Below the pieces are notes generated by a model, which did not search any database, was not told the origin of the DNA, and saw only the letters and a list, made by a program, of their open reading frames with translations. Below, piece after piece: positions 28,091 through 36,893 of a stretch of DNA of 64,000 bases. Numbering within the stretch: the first letter of the stretch is position 1; each line of letters starts with the position of its first letter. The stretch lies in contig NZ_CALHGM010000008.1 of assembly GCF_938030145.1 (NCBI RefSeq), positions 62,001-126,000 on the forward strand, in the 5' to 3' direction. The position numbers and the translations under genes are program-made. The stretch comes from an uncultured Campylobacter sp. (GTDB taxonomy: Bacteria > Campylobacterota > Campylobacteria > Campylobacterales > Campylobacteraceae).

Positions 28091-28869
28091 TTTTGCTCCA
28101 TTATGGATTTAGCGAGGTCTTGATAAGCGATGGAACCAGCAGATTTTATATCGTATAAAACCACCGGCTTGCCAAAGCTTGGGCTTTCGGCTAGCTTAAT
28201 ATTGCGCGGGATAATAACTAGATCATCACTCTTGCCGATACGAAAGAGCTTATCGTCAAAATACTCGCGTAAATTCGCGACTGTTTCTTTGGCTAGATTG
28301 TTTTGCAAACTATACATCGTAGGCAAAAATCCGCGAATTTTTAAATTTTTATTGAGCGTTTGCTTGACGACTTTTACGGTATTTAGGATCAGCGCGACGC
28401 CTTCAAGTGCATAGAATTCGCACTGAATCGGGATAATTACGCTATCGCTTGCGACCAAGGCATTTACCGTAATGCTACCGAGCGTCGGCGGCGAATCGAT
28501 GATGATGAAATCGTATCTGTCCTTAACCTCGGAAATTTTATTTTTTAGCATTAGTTTGAAGTCTTTCTCTTCGCTTACTTCGCGCTCGATACCTACAAGT
28601 CCGATGTTTGACGGCACTAAATCCATAAACTCAAGTTCGGTCTTTTGGATCACTTCGGACATGCTCTTACGCCCTGTTAAGACGTGATAAATGTTAAATT
28701 CAAAGTCGCTGCGGTTAAAGCCAAGCCCGGTCGTAGCGTTCGCCTGAGGATCTACGTCGATCAGTAGGACCCGCTTTTTCTTTATCGCTAGCGACGCAGC
28801 GAGATTAACCGCTGTGGTCGTCTTTCCGACGCCGCCTTTTTGATTGGCAATCGTAATTACTTCACTCAT
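28078..28869 (-). CDS. parA: chromosome partitioning ATPase ParA
   Basis: A 263-residue Walker-type ATPase beginning MSEVITIANQKGGVGKTTTAVNL, so the deviant Walker A motif is at residues 10-17. It works with ParB to segregate the chromosome. The longer reading frame upstream lies within birA; I choose ATG at 28869, which overlaps the birA stop by 4 bp. Confidence 0.94.
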   Translation of the reverse strand: MSEVITIANQKGGVGKTTTAVNLAASLAIKKKRVLLIDVDPQANATTGLGFNRSDFEFNIYHVLTGRKSMSEVIQKTELEFMDLVPSNIGLVGIEREVSEEKDFKLMLKNKISEVKDRYDFIIIDSPPTLGSITVNALVASDSVIIPIQCEFYALEGVALILNTVKVVKQTLNKNLKIRGFLPTMYSLQNNLAKETVANLREYFDDKLFRIGKSDDLVIIPRNIKLAESPSFGKPVVLYDIKSAGSIAYQDLAKSIMEQKWAR

Positions 28870-29501
28870 CTTAAAGCATAAACCCTTTCTTCGTTTATTA
28901 TGATCGATCCGTCTTCGCAAAGTTTAGCCTGCGCAAGCGAAATTTTTTCACCGCCTAGATGAACGCTAAATTTTTGCGATTTTTGGAATTGTAACGAAAA
29001 ATTTCTAAAAATTTGCTTCCACGAGATTTTATTTTCATATAGCGCAAAAAAGCCCTCTATAGCGTCTTTTGCGCTGATTTTTATATCTAAAATTCCCGCA
29101 TATTCGGGCGCGCCGAGTAGGTTTATGCCGATGCCGCAGACAAGGGTATTTTTGATCTTATTCGTCATCGTCCCACCGATTTTGCGCTCATCCACATAAA
29201 AATCGTTGGGCCATTTAAGCCAAAGCTGCGAACCGAGCGATGCGAGAAATTCCTGCATGATCATCGCAAAATATATGCTCGCCGACTGAGGCGGCACATC
29301 TGCAGGCAGATCGCTCTGCGCGACACAGAACGAAAATGCGAGATTGCCGCTCGCGCCCTCCCAATCATTGCCGCGCGAGCCGATACCGGCGCTTTGGCGA
29401 TTTGCGGCGATCGCAAAAGGCGGCGCTATCCTGCCTTCGCGCACGGCGTTCACCAAAAACTCCTGCGTGGAAGGCATTTGCTCTACAAATTCTACTTGCA
29501 A
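28866..29501 (-). CDS. birA: biotin-[acetyl-CoA-carboxylase] ligase
   Basis: A 211-residue biotin ligase without the N-terminal DNA-binding domain of E. coli BirA, so it probably has no repressor role. GIGSRGNDWEGASGNLAFSF (residues 39-58) matches the biotin-AMP loop GRGRRG...GNL, and KWPNDFYVDERKIGGTM the second conserved motif. It attaches biotin to the carboxylase carrier. It is linked to parA-parB in other Campylobacter as I remember it. Confidence 0.93.
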   Translation of the reverse strand: MQVEFVEQMPSTQEFLVNAVREGRIAPPFAIAANRQSAGIGSRGNDWEGASGNLAFSFCVAQSDLPADVPPQSASIYFAMIMQEFLASLGSQLWLKWPNDFYVDERKIGGTMTNKIKNTLVCGIGINLLGAPEYAGILDIKISAKDAIEGFFALYENKISWKQIFRNFSLQFQKSQKFSVHLGGEKISLAQAKLCEDGSIIINEERVYALR

Positions 29502-30033
29502 AACCCGCTCCTTGCGTAAGACGAAGGGCTCGCCTTACGATATTGCAAGCGTTTAAATTCCGCGCTGCGATAGAATTTTGAGACAAGATAAAATTTAGCA
29601 TGATTAAATTTTACGAAGTAGCGGAATTTTATGCGATGAAATTTTACGCTCTTGCTAAATTTTTCGGCAACGCGGATTTTCCCAGCAGCATTTCGATAAA
29701 ATTTTAAAGCTTTATCTTGCAAAAATTCTGCGGCACGATCATAGAATTTTAAACTGTGCGTGTTCGGTATAGCGCTGTAAAGTCCGCAACTGCGGCGGCA
29801 AAATTTCAAGCTCCTGTGAGCGTAAAATTTTAGAGCATAGAAGCGAGGTTTTAAAATTTTATAAAGCCTTGATTTTGGAGCTTCGCTTCGAAATTCCGCG
29901 CGGTAAAATTTTACTTTACGATTGCAGCGATACCCAAGGCATAATTTCGCCGCGATCCCAAAAGCGCGGCGTAAATAAAATCCCCACATAGCATCAAAAG
30001 CGTGGCATGAAACGCGAGCCTTCAAAACCCCGC
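29502..30033 (-). repeat. repeat-word spacer that simulates an open reading frame
   Basis: Between fmt and birA, 530 bp carry many AAATTTTA or TAAAATTT words about every 20-30 bases. In one minus-strand frame (stop at 29492) the words read as KFY and EFR every 7-10 codons and stay open for 182 codons. There is no supporting Shine-Dalgarno, and the protein-like pattern is explained by the words themselves, so I treat it as repeat DNA. Confidence 0.65.
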
Positions 30034-30954
30034 CTAGCATAACAGATCGCCGATCTTTAGCCGCTTGCCGTTTAGATACGCGCTAGCGTCCACGGGCCTT
30101 TTGCCTGACTCTTGCACTTTTATGATCTTGACCGCACCCTCGCCGCAAGAAACGCAAAAGCCGAGCTTATCGACGCTTAAAATTTCGCCTTCGCGTTCAA
30201 ATTTGCGCTCGCAAGATTCGCGCAAGATTTCTAAATCCAAAATTTTTAGTCCACTAGCTAGATAAATCCCCGGCCAGGGCGTCAGCGCGCGAAATTTATT
30301 ATAAATTTGCTCTGCGCTTTCCTCAAAGCCAAAAAGCCCGTCTGATTTGCTTATTTTTTTGCAGTGCGTAGCCTGCGCGTCATCTTGCTTAAGCGACGTC
30401 AAATTTGCAAAATTTCGCAACACTCGCACGATCAGCTCGCCCGCTAGATCACCCAGCTCGTCAAACAGCTGCGCCGCCGTTTTATCCTCGCAAGGCGTGT
30501 AGGCAAAATCAAGCATATCGCCCGTGTCGAGCCCCGCGTCCATCAGCATCGCCGTCACTCCGGTCTGCTTTTCGCCAGCTAGTAGCGCGCTTTGGATCGG
30601 ACTTGCGCCGCGGTATTTAGGCAGGATCGAAGCGTGCAAATTTATACAAGGCGCAATATCAAGGACGGCTTGCGGCAAAATTTTACCGTATGCGGCAACC
30701 ACGATAAAATCAGGCTTTAGCTCTTTTATCTGTGCCGCGACCACCTCGTCTTTGAGTGTCGCGGGCTGAAAGATCGGCACGGCGGGCAAATGCCGCTGTG
30801 CATAAACTTTAACCTCGCTAGGAGTTAAAATTTGCTTTCTGCCGACAGGCTTATCAGGCTGCGTAAAGACGGCCGCGATCTCAAATTTCGCCTCCGCAAG
30901 CGCGCGTAAAATTTTAGCCGCATACTCGGGCGTTCCCATAAAAACTATATTCAT
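30034..30954 (-). CDS. fmt: methionyl-tRNA formyltransferase
   Basis: A 306-residue enzyme: N-terminus MNIVFMGTPEYAAKILRAL, FTQPDKPVGR (35-44), HASILPKYRGASPIQSALL (with the catalytic His/Asn region) and GDMLDF. It formylates initiator Met-tRNA. It lies 79-110 bp from neighbours on either side and shares the block with obg and birA. Confidence 0.96.
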   Translation of the reverse strand: MNIVFMGTPEYAAKILRALAEAKFEIAAVFTQPDKPVGRKQILTPSEVKVYAQRHLPAVPIFQPATLKDEVVAAQIKELKPDFIVVAAYGKILPQAVLDIAPCINLHASILPKYRGASPIQSALLAGEKQTGVTAMLMDAGLDTGDMLDFAYTPCEDKTAAQLFDELGDLAGELIVRVLRNFANLTSLKQDDAQATHCKKISKSDGLFGFEESAEQIYNKFRALTPWPGIYLASGLKILDLEILRESCERKFEREGEILSVDKLGFCVSCGEGAVKIIKVQESGKRPVDASAYLNGKRLKIGDLLC

Positions 30955-31069
30955 TCTTTTCCTTTAAATTTAGCCACATCACGGCGCGAGCGATCATGCA
31001 GGCGCTAATCATGCTCGAAATAAATTTTACGCAGACTGCGAGGCAAACCCGGCTTCACACTCGTGCGCC

Positions 31070-31411
31070 TTATTTGACGGCGGATTGATTTTCATCTCCG
31101 CCTTGATCCTTCCAAGGCCAAAAGGCGCACGGATCTTCGGACCAATCAATCTTTGCAGAGGATTTCGCCCTCAGCTCTTCTAGGCTAATCTTGCCGTCAT
31201 GATTAGCGTCCAACCTCTTAAATTCCGAGCCTGAGCGCAGATTTAGCTCTACTTTCAGCCCGGACGGCACCTCGCTCGCCATCCACTCCTGCAAGCTCAG
31301 CGCGCCGTCGTGATCCTTGTCGTTAAAGTCCATAAAATAAGGCACCGAATCGGCGGGATCGCAACCGTATGCGCCGAAGCATAAAAATACTAGAATAAAA
31401 ATTTTACTCAT
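31070..31411 (-). CDS. EF-hand lipoprotein, function unknown
   Basis: A 113-residue protein with a lipoprotein-like signal ending GAYGC (C17). Two EF-hand loops are visible: residues about 32-43 (DKDHDGALSLQE) and 69-80 (DANHDGKISLEE), each with Asp at positions 1, 3 and 5 and Glu at 12, so both should bind calcium. ATG at 31411 has a perfect TAAGGAGG 5 bp upstream. It occupies the place of an unrelated gene in the syntenic block of other species as I recall. Confidence 0.75.
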   Translation of the reverse strand: MSKIFILVFLCFGAYGCDPADSVPYFMDFNDKDHDGALSLQEWMASEVPSGLKVELNLRSGSEFKRLDANHDGKISLEELRAKSSAKIDWSEDPCAFWPWKDQGGDENQSAVK

Positions 31412-31537
31412 TTCGCCTCCTTAAATTTTATCTTTTTGCGGCTTTTGCGAGCGATAAACATAAAATTTAACCGCTTATGCGGGCGCGCTTAAGACCTGTG
31501 TTCGCAAAAGCCCTCTGCGGCGCGGCTTTGGCGCAAT

Positions 31538-32593
31538 CTACAGCTCCTTTTTAAGCAGTTCAAGCAGGTTAAATTTTAGCTCGTTTATATTTTGCCCAGT
31601 CGCCGAAGATATCGGCATCACAAAAAACGGCTTAGCGGCGTCAAGCTCATAAATATCTTGTTTAAATTTCATCTCACCCGCCGTGCCCGAAAGTCCCAAA
31701 TGCGATAAAAAAGCGTCAAATTTTTCCTGCAAATTTTCAGCCGCATCCGCGCGGGTTAGAGCGATCGCGTAGTCTCTTTTTGCAAGCCCCTCTGAAAATT
31801 TCGCCGTCTCGGCCCGCAGCGCGTCAAACTGCTCCTCGAGGCTGCGATAGTTCGCAAGATCGAGCATAAAAAGTAAAATTTTAGTGCGCTCGACGTGTTT
31901 TAAAAACTGCACGCCAAGCCCGCGACCTTCGCTTGCGCCCTCTATGACGCCAGGGATATCGGCCATGACAAAGCCGCTGTATTCGCCAACCTCGACGAGA
32001 CCGAGCTTTGGCGTGAGCGTAGTAAACTCATAGTTTGCGATCTGGGGTTTGGCGTTTGAGATGGTCGAGATTAGCGTGCTTTTGCCCACGTTTGGAAAGC
32101 CTACGAGCCCCACGTCGGCGATGAGTTTTAGCTCCAAGCGCACCTCTCGCGTCTGCCCTTCGAGACCTTTTTGCGCGTATTCGGGGGCTTGGTTGATCGA
32201 GCTTTTAAAATGCACGTTGCCAAGCCCGCCCTTGCCGCCTTTTAAAAACAGCCTCGTTTCGCCGTCGTCTAGCATATCAAGCACCAACTCGCCGCTATCC
32301 TCGTCGTAAACGCTGGTGCCGGGAGGGACGATGAGATAGAGATCCTCGCCGCTTTTGCCAGTCTTTTTGCGACCCTCACCGGGCGCGCCGTTTTGCGCTT
32401 TAAACTCACGCTTGCCCTTGTAGGATGAGAGGGTGTGAGAGTTTTTATCGACCCTAAAATACACGTCGCCGCCGTCGCCGCCGTCGCCGCCGTCAGGACC
32501 GCCTGAGATGACGAATTTTTCGCGGCGGAAGCTGACACAACCTGCGCCGCCGTCACCTGATTTGACGCTAAATTTTACGCTGTCTATGAACAT
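31538..32593 (-). CDS. obg: Obg GTPase, ribosome assembly
   Basis: A 351-residue GTPase. The Obg fold has Gly-rich SGDGGAGCVSF and GGDGGDGGDV segments; the GTPase domain has the P-loop GFPNVGKST and DIPGVIEGA. I choose ATG at 32593 (MFIDSVKFSVKSGDGG) because AAGGA lies 7 bp upstream; an upstream extension to 32629 has no such signal. It acts in large-subunit assembly and lies just after rpmA in the cluster, but separate terminator signals lie between. Confidence 0.95.
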   Translation of the reverse strand: MFIDSVKFSVKSGDGGAGCVSFRREKFVISGGPDGGDGGDGGDVYFRVDKNSHTLSSYKGKREFKAQNGAPGEGRKKTGKSGEDLYLIVPPGTSVYDEDSGELVLDMLDDGETRLFLKGGKGGLGNVHFKSSINQAPEYAQKGLEGQTREVRLELKLIADVGLVGFPNVGKSTLISTISNAKPQIANYEFTTLTPKLGLVEVGEYSGFVMADIPGVIEGASEGRGLGVQFLKHVERTKILLFMLDLANYRSLEEQFDALRAETAKFSEGLAKRDYAIALTRADAAENLQEKFDAFLSHLGLSGTAGEMKFKQDIYELDAAKPFFVMPISSATGQNINELKFNLLELLKKEL

Positions 32594-32663
32594 AGCTATC
32601 CTTAAATTTAAAACGGCAATTATAGCCAAATGAGTTGAAGATAATTTTTAAACGGATGAAATT

Positions 32664-32685
32664 TAAAAGAGGGGCTTGCGCCCCC
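32664..32685 (-). terminator. hairpin terminator after rpmA
   Basis: GGGGC (32671-32675) and GCCCC (32680-32684) pair around TTGC, and on the minus strand the tail reads TCTTTTAAATTT. It lies about 17 bp past the rpmA stop codon and ahead of obg. Confidence 0.65.
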
Positions 32686-32701
32686 GAAGATTTAGCGATA
32701 T

Positions 32702-32959
32702 TTACGCAGCCGGATAAACCGATACTTTTTTACGATTTTTATCTTTTCGCTCAAATTTTACGACGCCGTCGATCAACGCGAAAATCGTGTGATCGCTACC
32801 CATGCCTACGTTGCTGCCCGGGTGCGTCGCAGTGCCGCGCTGGCGGATGATGATGTTGCCCGCGCGAACGAACTCGCCGCCGAATTTTTTGACGCCCAAG
32901 CGGCGTCCGATACTATCTCTATTATTTTGGGTTGAGCCCTGACCTTTTTTGTGTGCCAT
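32702..32959 (-). CDS. rpmA: 50S ribosomal protein L27
   Basis: An 85-residue protein beginning MAHKKGQGSTQNNRDSIGRRLGVKKFGG with the standard L27 motif. It lies 10 bp after rplU and ends in a terminator. Confidence 0.97.
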   Translation of the reverse strand: MAHKKGQGSTQNNRDSIGRRLGVKKFGGEFVRAGNIIIRQRGTATHPGSNVGMGSDHTIFALIDGVVKFERKDKNRKKVSVYPAA

Positions 32960-32969
32960 TTCCTGTCCT

Positions 32970-33278
32970 TTATGCGTTAATCGAAACGACTTTGACGCGG
33001 GTGTATTGGCGTCTGAAGCCGCGTTTTACTTTTGAATCTTTACGTCTGCGTTTTTTGAAGATAACGACTTTTTTATCCTTGCCTTCGCAAACGACTTCCA
33101 AAACCACCTTGGCACCCTTTACGAACGGTGCTCCTACCTTTAACTCGCCGTCGTTTAGCGCTAAAACTTCGCTAAGCTCGAGCTTTGCTTTCGGCTCAGC
33201 ATTAAAATGGTCTAAATTTAGGTAGTTGCCCTCTTCGACCTTATACTGCTTGCCGCCGTGTTTGATGATAGCATACAT
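32970..33278 (-). CDS. rplU: 50S ribosomal protein L21
   Basis: A 102-residue protein starting MYAIIKHGGKQYKVEEG. A longer frame upstream to 33359 exists, but homologues I remember start at this MYAI, and AAAGGA lies upstream of ATG at 33278. It is cotranscribed with rpmA; GATAAT on the minus strand at 33361-33366 may serve as the -10. Confidence 0.95.
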   Translation of the reverse strand: MYAIIKHGGKQYKVEEGNYLNLDHFNAEPKAKLELSEVLALNDGELKVGAPFVKGAKVVLEVVCEGKDKKVVIFKKRRRKDSKVKRGFRRQYTRVKVVSINA

Positions 33279-33506
33279 CAAAAATCCTTTAAAATTTGGT
33301 AGCCAAAAAGGCATTTGCCGTGCAAAATTTAAAAGCCCGTTTGGTATGAAAGGTTGCAATATTATCTCAAATTTTATAAATTCCTACTGAAACGCCTCGC
33401 AAAATTCCTACGAAATTTCAAATTCAAAGGGCTCGGATTTATTTTAAACTAAAGATAAATGTGCTACTATCGCAACATCGCAACGAAATTTTTGAAGGAG
33501 AATTTT

Positions 33507-33935
33507 ATGAGAAATTTAATAGCTGCGCTCGTAGCAGCGGTATTTTTTATCGGTTGTTCCAACTGGAATATATCCAACGAACCAAGCGGAGTACGCAATC
33601 AAACAAAATCCCAAAGCAGCAAAACAAATATCGGCGGCGTAAATGATAAAGTCCAAGAGGTTTCCACCGCAGGCACCACCGATATGGTCGAAACGACCTT
33701 GCCCGACAGCACAGGTATGACTAATGCGCCGAAAGACCGCAGCGATGCATTTCATATCAATCAAGTAATTTCTGCATGGAATAAACAGCCAGACTCCATC
33801 AAAACAACCGAAGACAATGGCAACATCTACACCTGGAAAAACTATAAGCCAGGCTGCGACGTATCACTTACCAGCGACTCGGAAGGCTACGTATCAAAAT
33901 CTGCTATCAAATCAGCACTCTCTCAGTGCCTATAA
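33507..33935 (+). CDS. small lipoprotein, function unknown
   Basis: A 142-residue protein with lipobox-like FFIGC at residues 14-18 (C18). The rest is hydrophilic with Thr/Ser-rich and Asn/Lys segments, ending KSAIKSALSQCL. I choose ATG at 33507 because GAAGGAG lies 5-10 bp upstream and the signal peptide begins there; an upstream ATG at 33459 would add an unlikely leader. No family is recognised. It stands alone on the plus strand and ends before a hairpin. Confidence 0.6.
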   Translation: MRNLIAALVAAVFFIGCSNWNISNEPSGVRNQTKSQSSKTNIGGVNDKVQEVSTAGTTDMVETTLPDSTGMTNAPKDRSDAFHINQVISAWNKQPDSIKTTEDNGNIYTWKNYKPGCDVSLTSDSEGYVSKSAIKSALSQCL

Positions 33936-33951
33936 CCAACTTATCCGCGAC

Positions 33952-33983
33952 GCCGAAATTTTAAAATTTCGTAAAATTTCGGC
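33952..33983 (+). terminator. hairpin built from AAATTTTA words
   Basis: GCCGAAATTTTA (33952-33963) and TAAAATTTCGGC (33972-33983) are exact 12-bp inverted arms with an 8-base loop, 17 bp past the lipoprotein stop. No long T run follows, so termination is uncertain, but the fold is clear. Confidence 0.55.
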
Positions 33984-34060
33984 TTACGAGCGGGTACTGC
34001 TTCACCAAATCTAATCTTAAAATCCTACGGTTCACTCTTAAAAATTTACTATACATATTG

Positions 34061-34066
34061 TATAAT
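34061..34066 (+). promoter_or_regulatory. -10 element TATAAT for the 34095 gene
   Basis: TGTATAATCG, a consensus -10 with an upstream TG, lies 29 bp before the start codon of the DUF411 gene. Confidence 0.55.
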
Positions 34067-34094
34067 CGAGGACTTTTAATCACTGGAGCAAAAT

Positions 34095-34556
34095 ATGAAG
34101 AAAATTTTATTTGCAGGTGCGCTTTTAGCGGCATTAGGTAGCTATGCGGCGGCGGGTGAACATATCAAGGTCTATCACGGCGAGAGCTGCGGCTGTTGCC
34201 ACAACTGGGCAAAATATATGGAGCAAAATGGCTTTGAAGTCGAGATGATTTCGCTGGCTGACGAGCCGCTTATCCAGAAGAAGAATGAGTTCAAACTTCC
34301 GCTCGAGCTCGCTAGCTGCCACACCGCGATCATAGACGGATATGTAGTCGAAGGACATATGCCAGTAGGCGAAATCCGCACGTTACTAAAAAATAAGCCT
34401 AAAGACGTTATCGGCATAGCAGTACCTGGCATGCCACTAGAAGCACCAGGTATGGAGCAAGGCTCTCAGCCCGAGGTCTATGACGTGGTAGCGTTTAAAA
34501 AAGACGGCTCGTATCAAAGCATCGCCACTTACAAAGGCAAAGAAAAAATCAAATAA
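34095..34556 (+). CDS. DUF411-family periplasmic metal-binding protein
   Basis: A 153-residue protein: signal peptide MKKILFAGALLAALGSYAAA, then YHGESCGCCHNW with C32, C34 and C35, and a further C75 (LASCHTA) plus the PVGEI segment typical of the DUF411 family. Such proteins are linked to copper and other metals in the periplasm. RBS is GGAGC. The four cysteines are all present, so metal binding is likely. It has its own promoter and no metal operon neighbour. Confidence 0.8.
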   Translation: MKKILFAGALLAALGSYAAAGEHIKVYHGESCGCCHNWAKYMEQNGFEVEMISLADEPLIQKKNEFKLPLELASCHTAIIDGYVVEGHMPVGEIRTLLKNKPKDVIGIAVPGMPLEAPGMEQGSQPEVYDVVAFKKDGSYQSIATYKGKEKIK

Positions 34557-34559
34557 TCC

Positions 34560-34575
34560 GCCGCTTTAAAGCGGC
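34560..34575 (+). terminator. hairpin after the DUF411 gene
   Basis: GCCGCTTT and AAAGCGGC are exact 8-bp inverted arms, starting 3 bp beyond the stop codon. There is no loop and no long T run, so it is a weak candidate. Confidence 0.45.
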
Positions 34576-34721
34576 AACTTACTTATTAGCTCGCTAAAAT
34601 TTTGCGTATTTTATGGCTCAACGCAATTTGTTTTAGCCGGCAAATGCTGCCATGATCTGCAAAAATGATGCGCAAATTAATTTCAAACGCTAGCTATGAT
34701 AAAAGGGATTAAAAATTTAAG

Positions 34722-34795
34722 TGGATGGGCTAATAGGGGTCGAACCTATATTCACAAATCCAGAGTTTGTTGTCCTGCCATTAGACGATAGCCCA
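34722..34795 (-). tRNA. tRNA-Gln, anticodon CUG
   Basis: A 74-nt cloverleaf including encoded CCA: acceptor TGGGCTA paired with TAGCCCA, D arm TCGTCTAATGGCAGGAC, anticodon arm ACAAA-CTCTGGA-TTTGT with anticodon CTG (Gln, codon CAG), T arm ATAGG-TTCGACC-CCTAT. The discriminator is T (base 73), followed by CCA, whereas E. coli tRNA-Gln has G73. It is a single gene between the DUF411 gene and a gene-free kilobase. Confidence 0.9.
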
Positions 34796-35769
34796 TTGCG
34801 GAAGCGGTATTTTATAGAATTTTGCTTTAAAAAAGCATAAGAGCGGGCAAAATTTTAAAATTTTGCAAAATTTTAGATTAAATTTAAAGCCCTACTGCGC
34901 CGAAACGATAAAATTAAAACGCAAAAACTAACGCTGCTTTCATCGGCTCCGATAAAAGGGCTGCTCGCCGCGGAGCTAAATTTTAAAATTTGGCTAGTTT
35001 ATCCTATATCCGCGCCTTTGCGAGCTATTTGTCGCAGGATGAAATTTTAGCATATAAGCCTGTCTTCAAAACATATATGTTTAGTGCTCGCTGGGCGCGG
35101 GCGCGGCCTTAAATGATATAAATCGCACCGAAAATCCGCAGCGAACATAATTGCGACAAAACCCGGAATGCAGCGCCCTAAATAAGCGTCAAATAGACTT
35201 GCGATAGGATCGCACAAAAGTCCTACCAAATGCTCACCTAAAGCGGAGTGTAAAATTTATCACGATAAGGTGGAGTATAAACTAAAATCAAAGCCAGAAT
35301 TTGAGTGCGAAGCTTGCATTAAATTTCTTGCAAAATCCGTTCGCAAACTCAAAAGATATTGCGAAATTGCGTAAAATTTGACTGCGGTGAAATTTTCTCA
35401 TACATTGGTGTTAATACAAACCGAAAATGAATAAAACACAATTACTCGAGGTAGCAAAATTTTCCCATACGTCGTTAATACCGAACATTCGACGAACCAG
35501 ATCAAGCACGAAGGATAGAGTGAAATCTCTCATACATCGTTGATACGGCACGGGCTATTGCTAGACCAGAGTAGAAATATGCGAATTTAACTCCGCGTAT
35601 CGTTTGAACACTTAGAAAGCGTCTTGCTCTCCAGCTAAATAGCGCGGACATTTATATCGCGTGCTGTTTAAAAAGCGAATTAATTGGAATTTTAAATCTC
35701 GAGCGCGAATTCGCTTAAATATTTGTAAAAATAGCGCATCGAAGCTATAAAAATTTCGCTCCGTCGCGC
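34796..35769. other. gene-free stretch, 974 bp
   Basis: No gene is supported. It lies between tRNA-Gln and the HAD gene, begins with several AAATTTTAAAATTT words, and holds three copies of a ~66-bp repeat at 35388-35553. The tRNA-Gln promoter presumably lies at its left edge. Confidence 0.5.
35388..35553. repeat. three-copy imperfect repeat with ~66-bp spacing
   Basis: Three related segments start at about 35388, 35454 and 35521. Each resembles AAATTTTCTCATAC followed by about GTCGTTAATAC (shared core about 28 bp), then about 36 bp of unrelated sequence. Copies differ by several substitutions. The spacing resembles a CRISPR unit, but the repeats are degenerate and no cas gene is in the window. 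Confidence 0.6.
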
Positions 35770-36828
35770 CTAAAATTTCGATGAAATTCCGCGTATCAGC
35801 TCAACCGCCTCTTTTGCGTCCGCGCATACGAACTCGAAATGCGCCCGTAGCTCCGAGGTACTGCCGTAGCCGCAGCTTACGCCCACGCTTCGCACCGCTG
35901 CCGACTTTGCCGCGATGGCGTCAAGTAGCGTATCGCCGATCATAAAGATATTTTGGCTTACAGAAGGCAGAATTTCGTCACTGCAAATTTTGTCATAACA
36001 AGGAGTGGAATTTAGCTCATGTGCATCATAAATTTTACTGCCGCGCACTCCGCCTTTATCGCTCTCGCCATCTATGCCCACACCGCTCTTCTGGCTCTTG
36101 TCGCCAACCCCATGTCTATCGCTCTTTGCTTCGCTTAAATTTTTAAACAAAATTGTATCAGAATTTTGACTCGCGATGCTGCTTAAATTTTGCTCGTAAA
36201 CTTTGCTAGGATCAGGATCAAGCGCAGGAAGGCTCTTTAAATCAGGCGCTGAAATTTCACTCAAAATCGCGCTCCTGCTAGCAGCGCTTGTATTTTCATC
36301 GGCAGTCGCGTCGTGAGTTTTACCGCAAGCCGCATGCGGGCTTTTGCTAGTAGTCGCGCCGCAAATTCCTAAATTTTCGAGCGCCTTTAAGATCGGTTCG
36401 GCGCTTGGTTTGGGGTTTTGCACATCCTCTCGCCCGACGATGGTGCCAAAAAATTTCGCAATACCCAGATGCTGCAATAAAATTTTAGAAAATTTCGACG
36501 TCTTGGTCGTCACGACGCCTAAATTTGCAAACTCGCTCGCCGTACGAACCGTCTCGAACGCACCGCTTAGCAGAACGGTCTGATCCAAAAAAGTCTGCGC
36601 GTATCGCTGTTTGTAGGCGAGCACGAAATTCTGCACATCGCGCGTCACACCTAGACGCTCAAACATTACCTCTAACGGATGCCCGATGAGCTTTTTAATC
36701 GCTTCGTCGCTAGGGTCTACGGCGCCCAAATGCGCAAATGCATAATGAAAACCATCTAATATCGCGGGCGTGGAATCTATGAGTGTACCATCGAGATCAA
36801 AAAGCAGAGTGGTTTGAAATTTTGGCAT
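35770..36828 (-). CDS. HAD phosphatase (phosphoglycolate phosphatase-like) with an insertion
   Basis: A 352-residue HAD superfamily protein. Motif I is LLFDLDGTLIDST (D11, D13), motif II TTKTSKF (T108), motif III K-rich segment ending QNPKPSAEP, and motif IV MIGDTLLDAIAA (G298, D299, D303). An insertion of about 135 residues (about 157-291) sits between the K/P-rich segment and motif IV; it is Asn/Ser/Asp/Ala-rich with no similarity to other proteins that I know. It lies next to cadF, matching C. jejuni order. The insertion coincides with the usual loop between motif III and IV, so the fold may be kept. Confidence 0.85.
   Translation of the reverse strand: MPKFQTTLLFDLDGTLIDSTPAILDGFHYAFAHLGAVDPSDEAIKKLIGHPLEVMFERLGVTRDVQNFVLAYKQRYAQTFLDQTVLLSGAFETVRTASEFANLGVVTTKTSKFSKILLQHLGIAKFFGTIVGREDVQNPKPSAEPILKALENLGICGATTSKSPHAACGKTHDATADENTSAASRSAILSEISAPDLKSLPALDPDPSKVYEQNLSSIASQNSDTILFKNLSEAKSDRHGVGDKSQKSGVGIDGESDKGGVRGSKIYDAHELNSTPCYDKICSDEILPSVSQNIFMIGDTLLDAIAAKSAAVRSVGVSCGYGSTSELRAHFEFVCADAKEAVELIRGISSKF
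35956..36360 (-). repeat. repeat-word insertion inside the HAD phosphatase gene
   Basis: This block encodes residues about 157-291. Its DNA uses the words AAATTTT, GAATTT, AAATTTC and GAATTTTG every 15-30 bases, as in the thiL, addB and RND insertions, and it is absent from typical HAD phosphatases. Confidence 0.6.
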
Positions 36829-36846
36829 TTTAAAATTTAGTTTGGA

Positions 36847-36875
36847 TATAAAAAAGCGGAGCCGAAGCCCCGCTT
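36847..36875 (-). terminator. strong terminator after the cadF-like gene
   Basis: On the minus strand AGCGGGGC-TTCG-GCTCCGCT forms a stem with one G-T pair and a TTCG tetraloop, followed by TTTTTT. It lies about 19 bp past the stop codon. Confidence 0.8.
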
Positions 36876-36893
36876 ATGTGGATCTAGAAAAGA

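Noticed and set aside
29492..30040. A 182-codon minus-strand frame between fmt and birA
   Set aside because: Its KFY/EFR pattern comes from AAATTTTA words, there is no Shine-Dalgarno and no recognisable family; treated as repeat DNA.
35388..35553. CRISPR array
   Set aside because: Only three copies with several mismatches and no cas genes in the window; kept as a repeat, not a CRISPR call.
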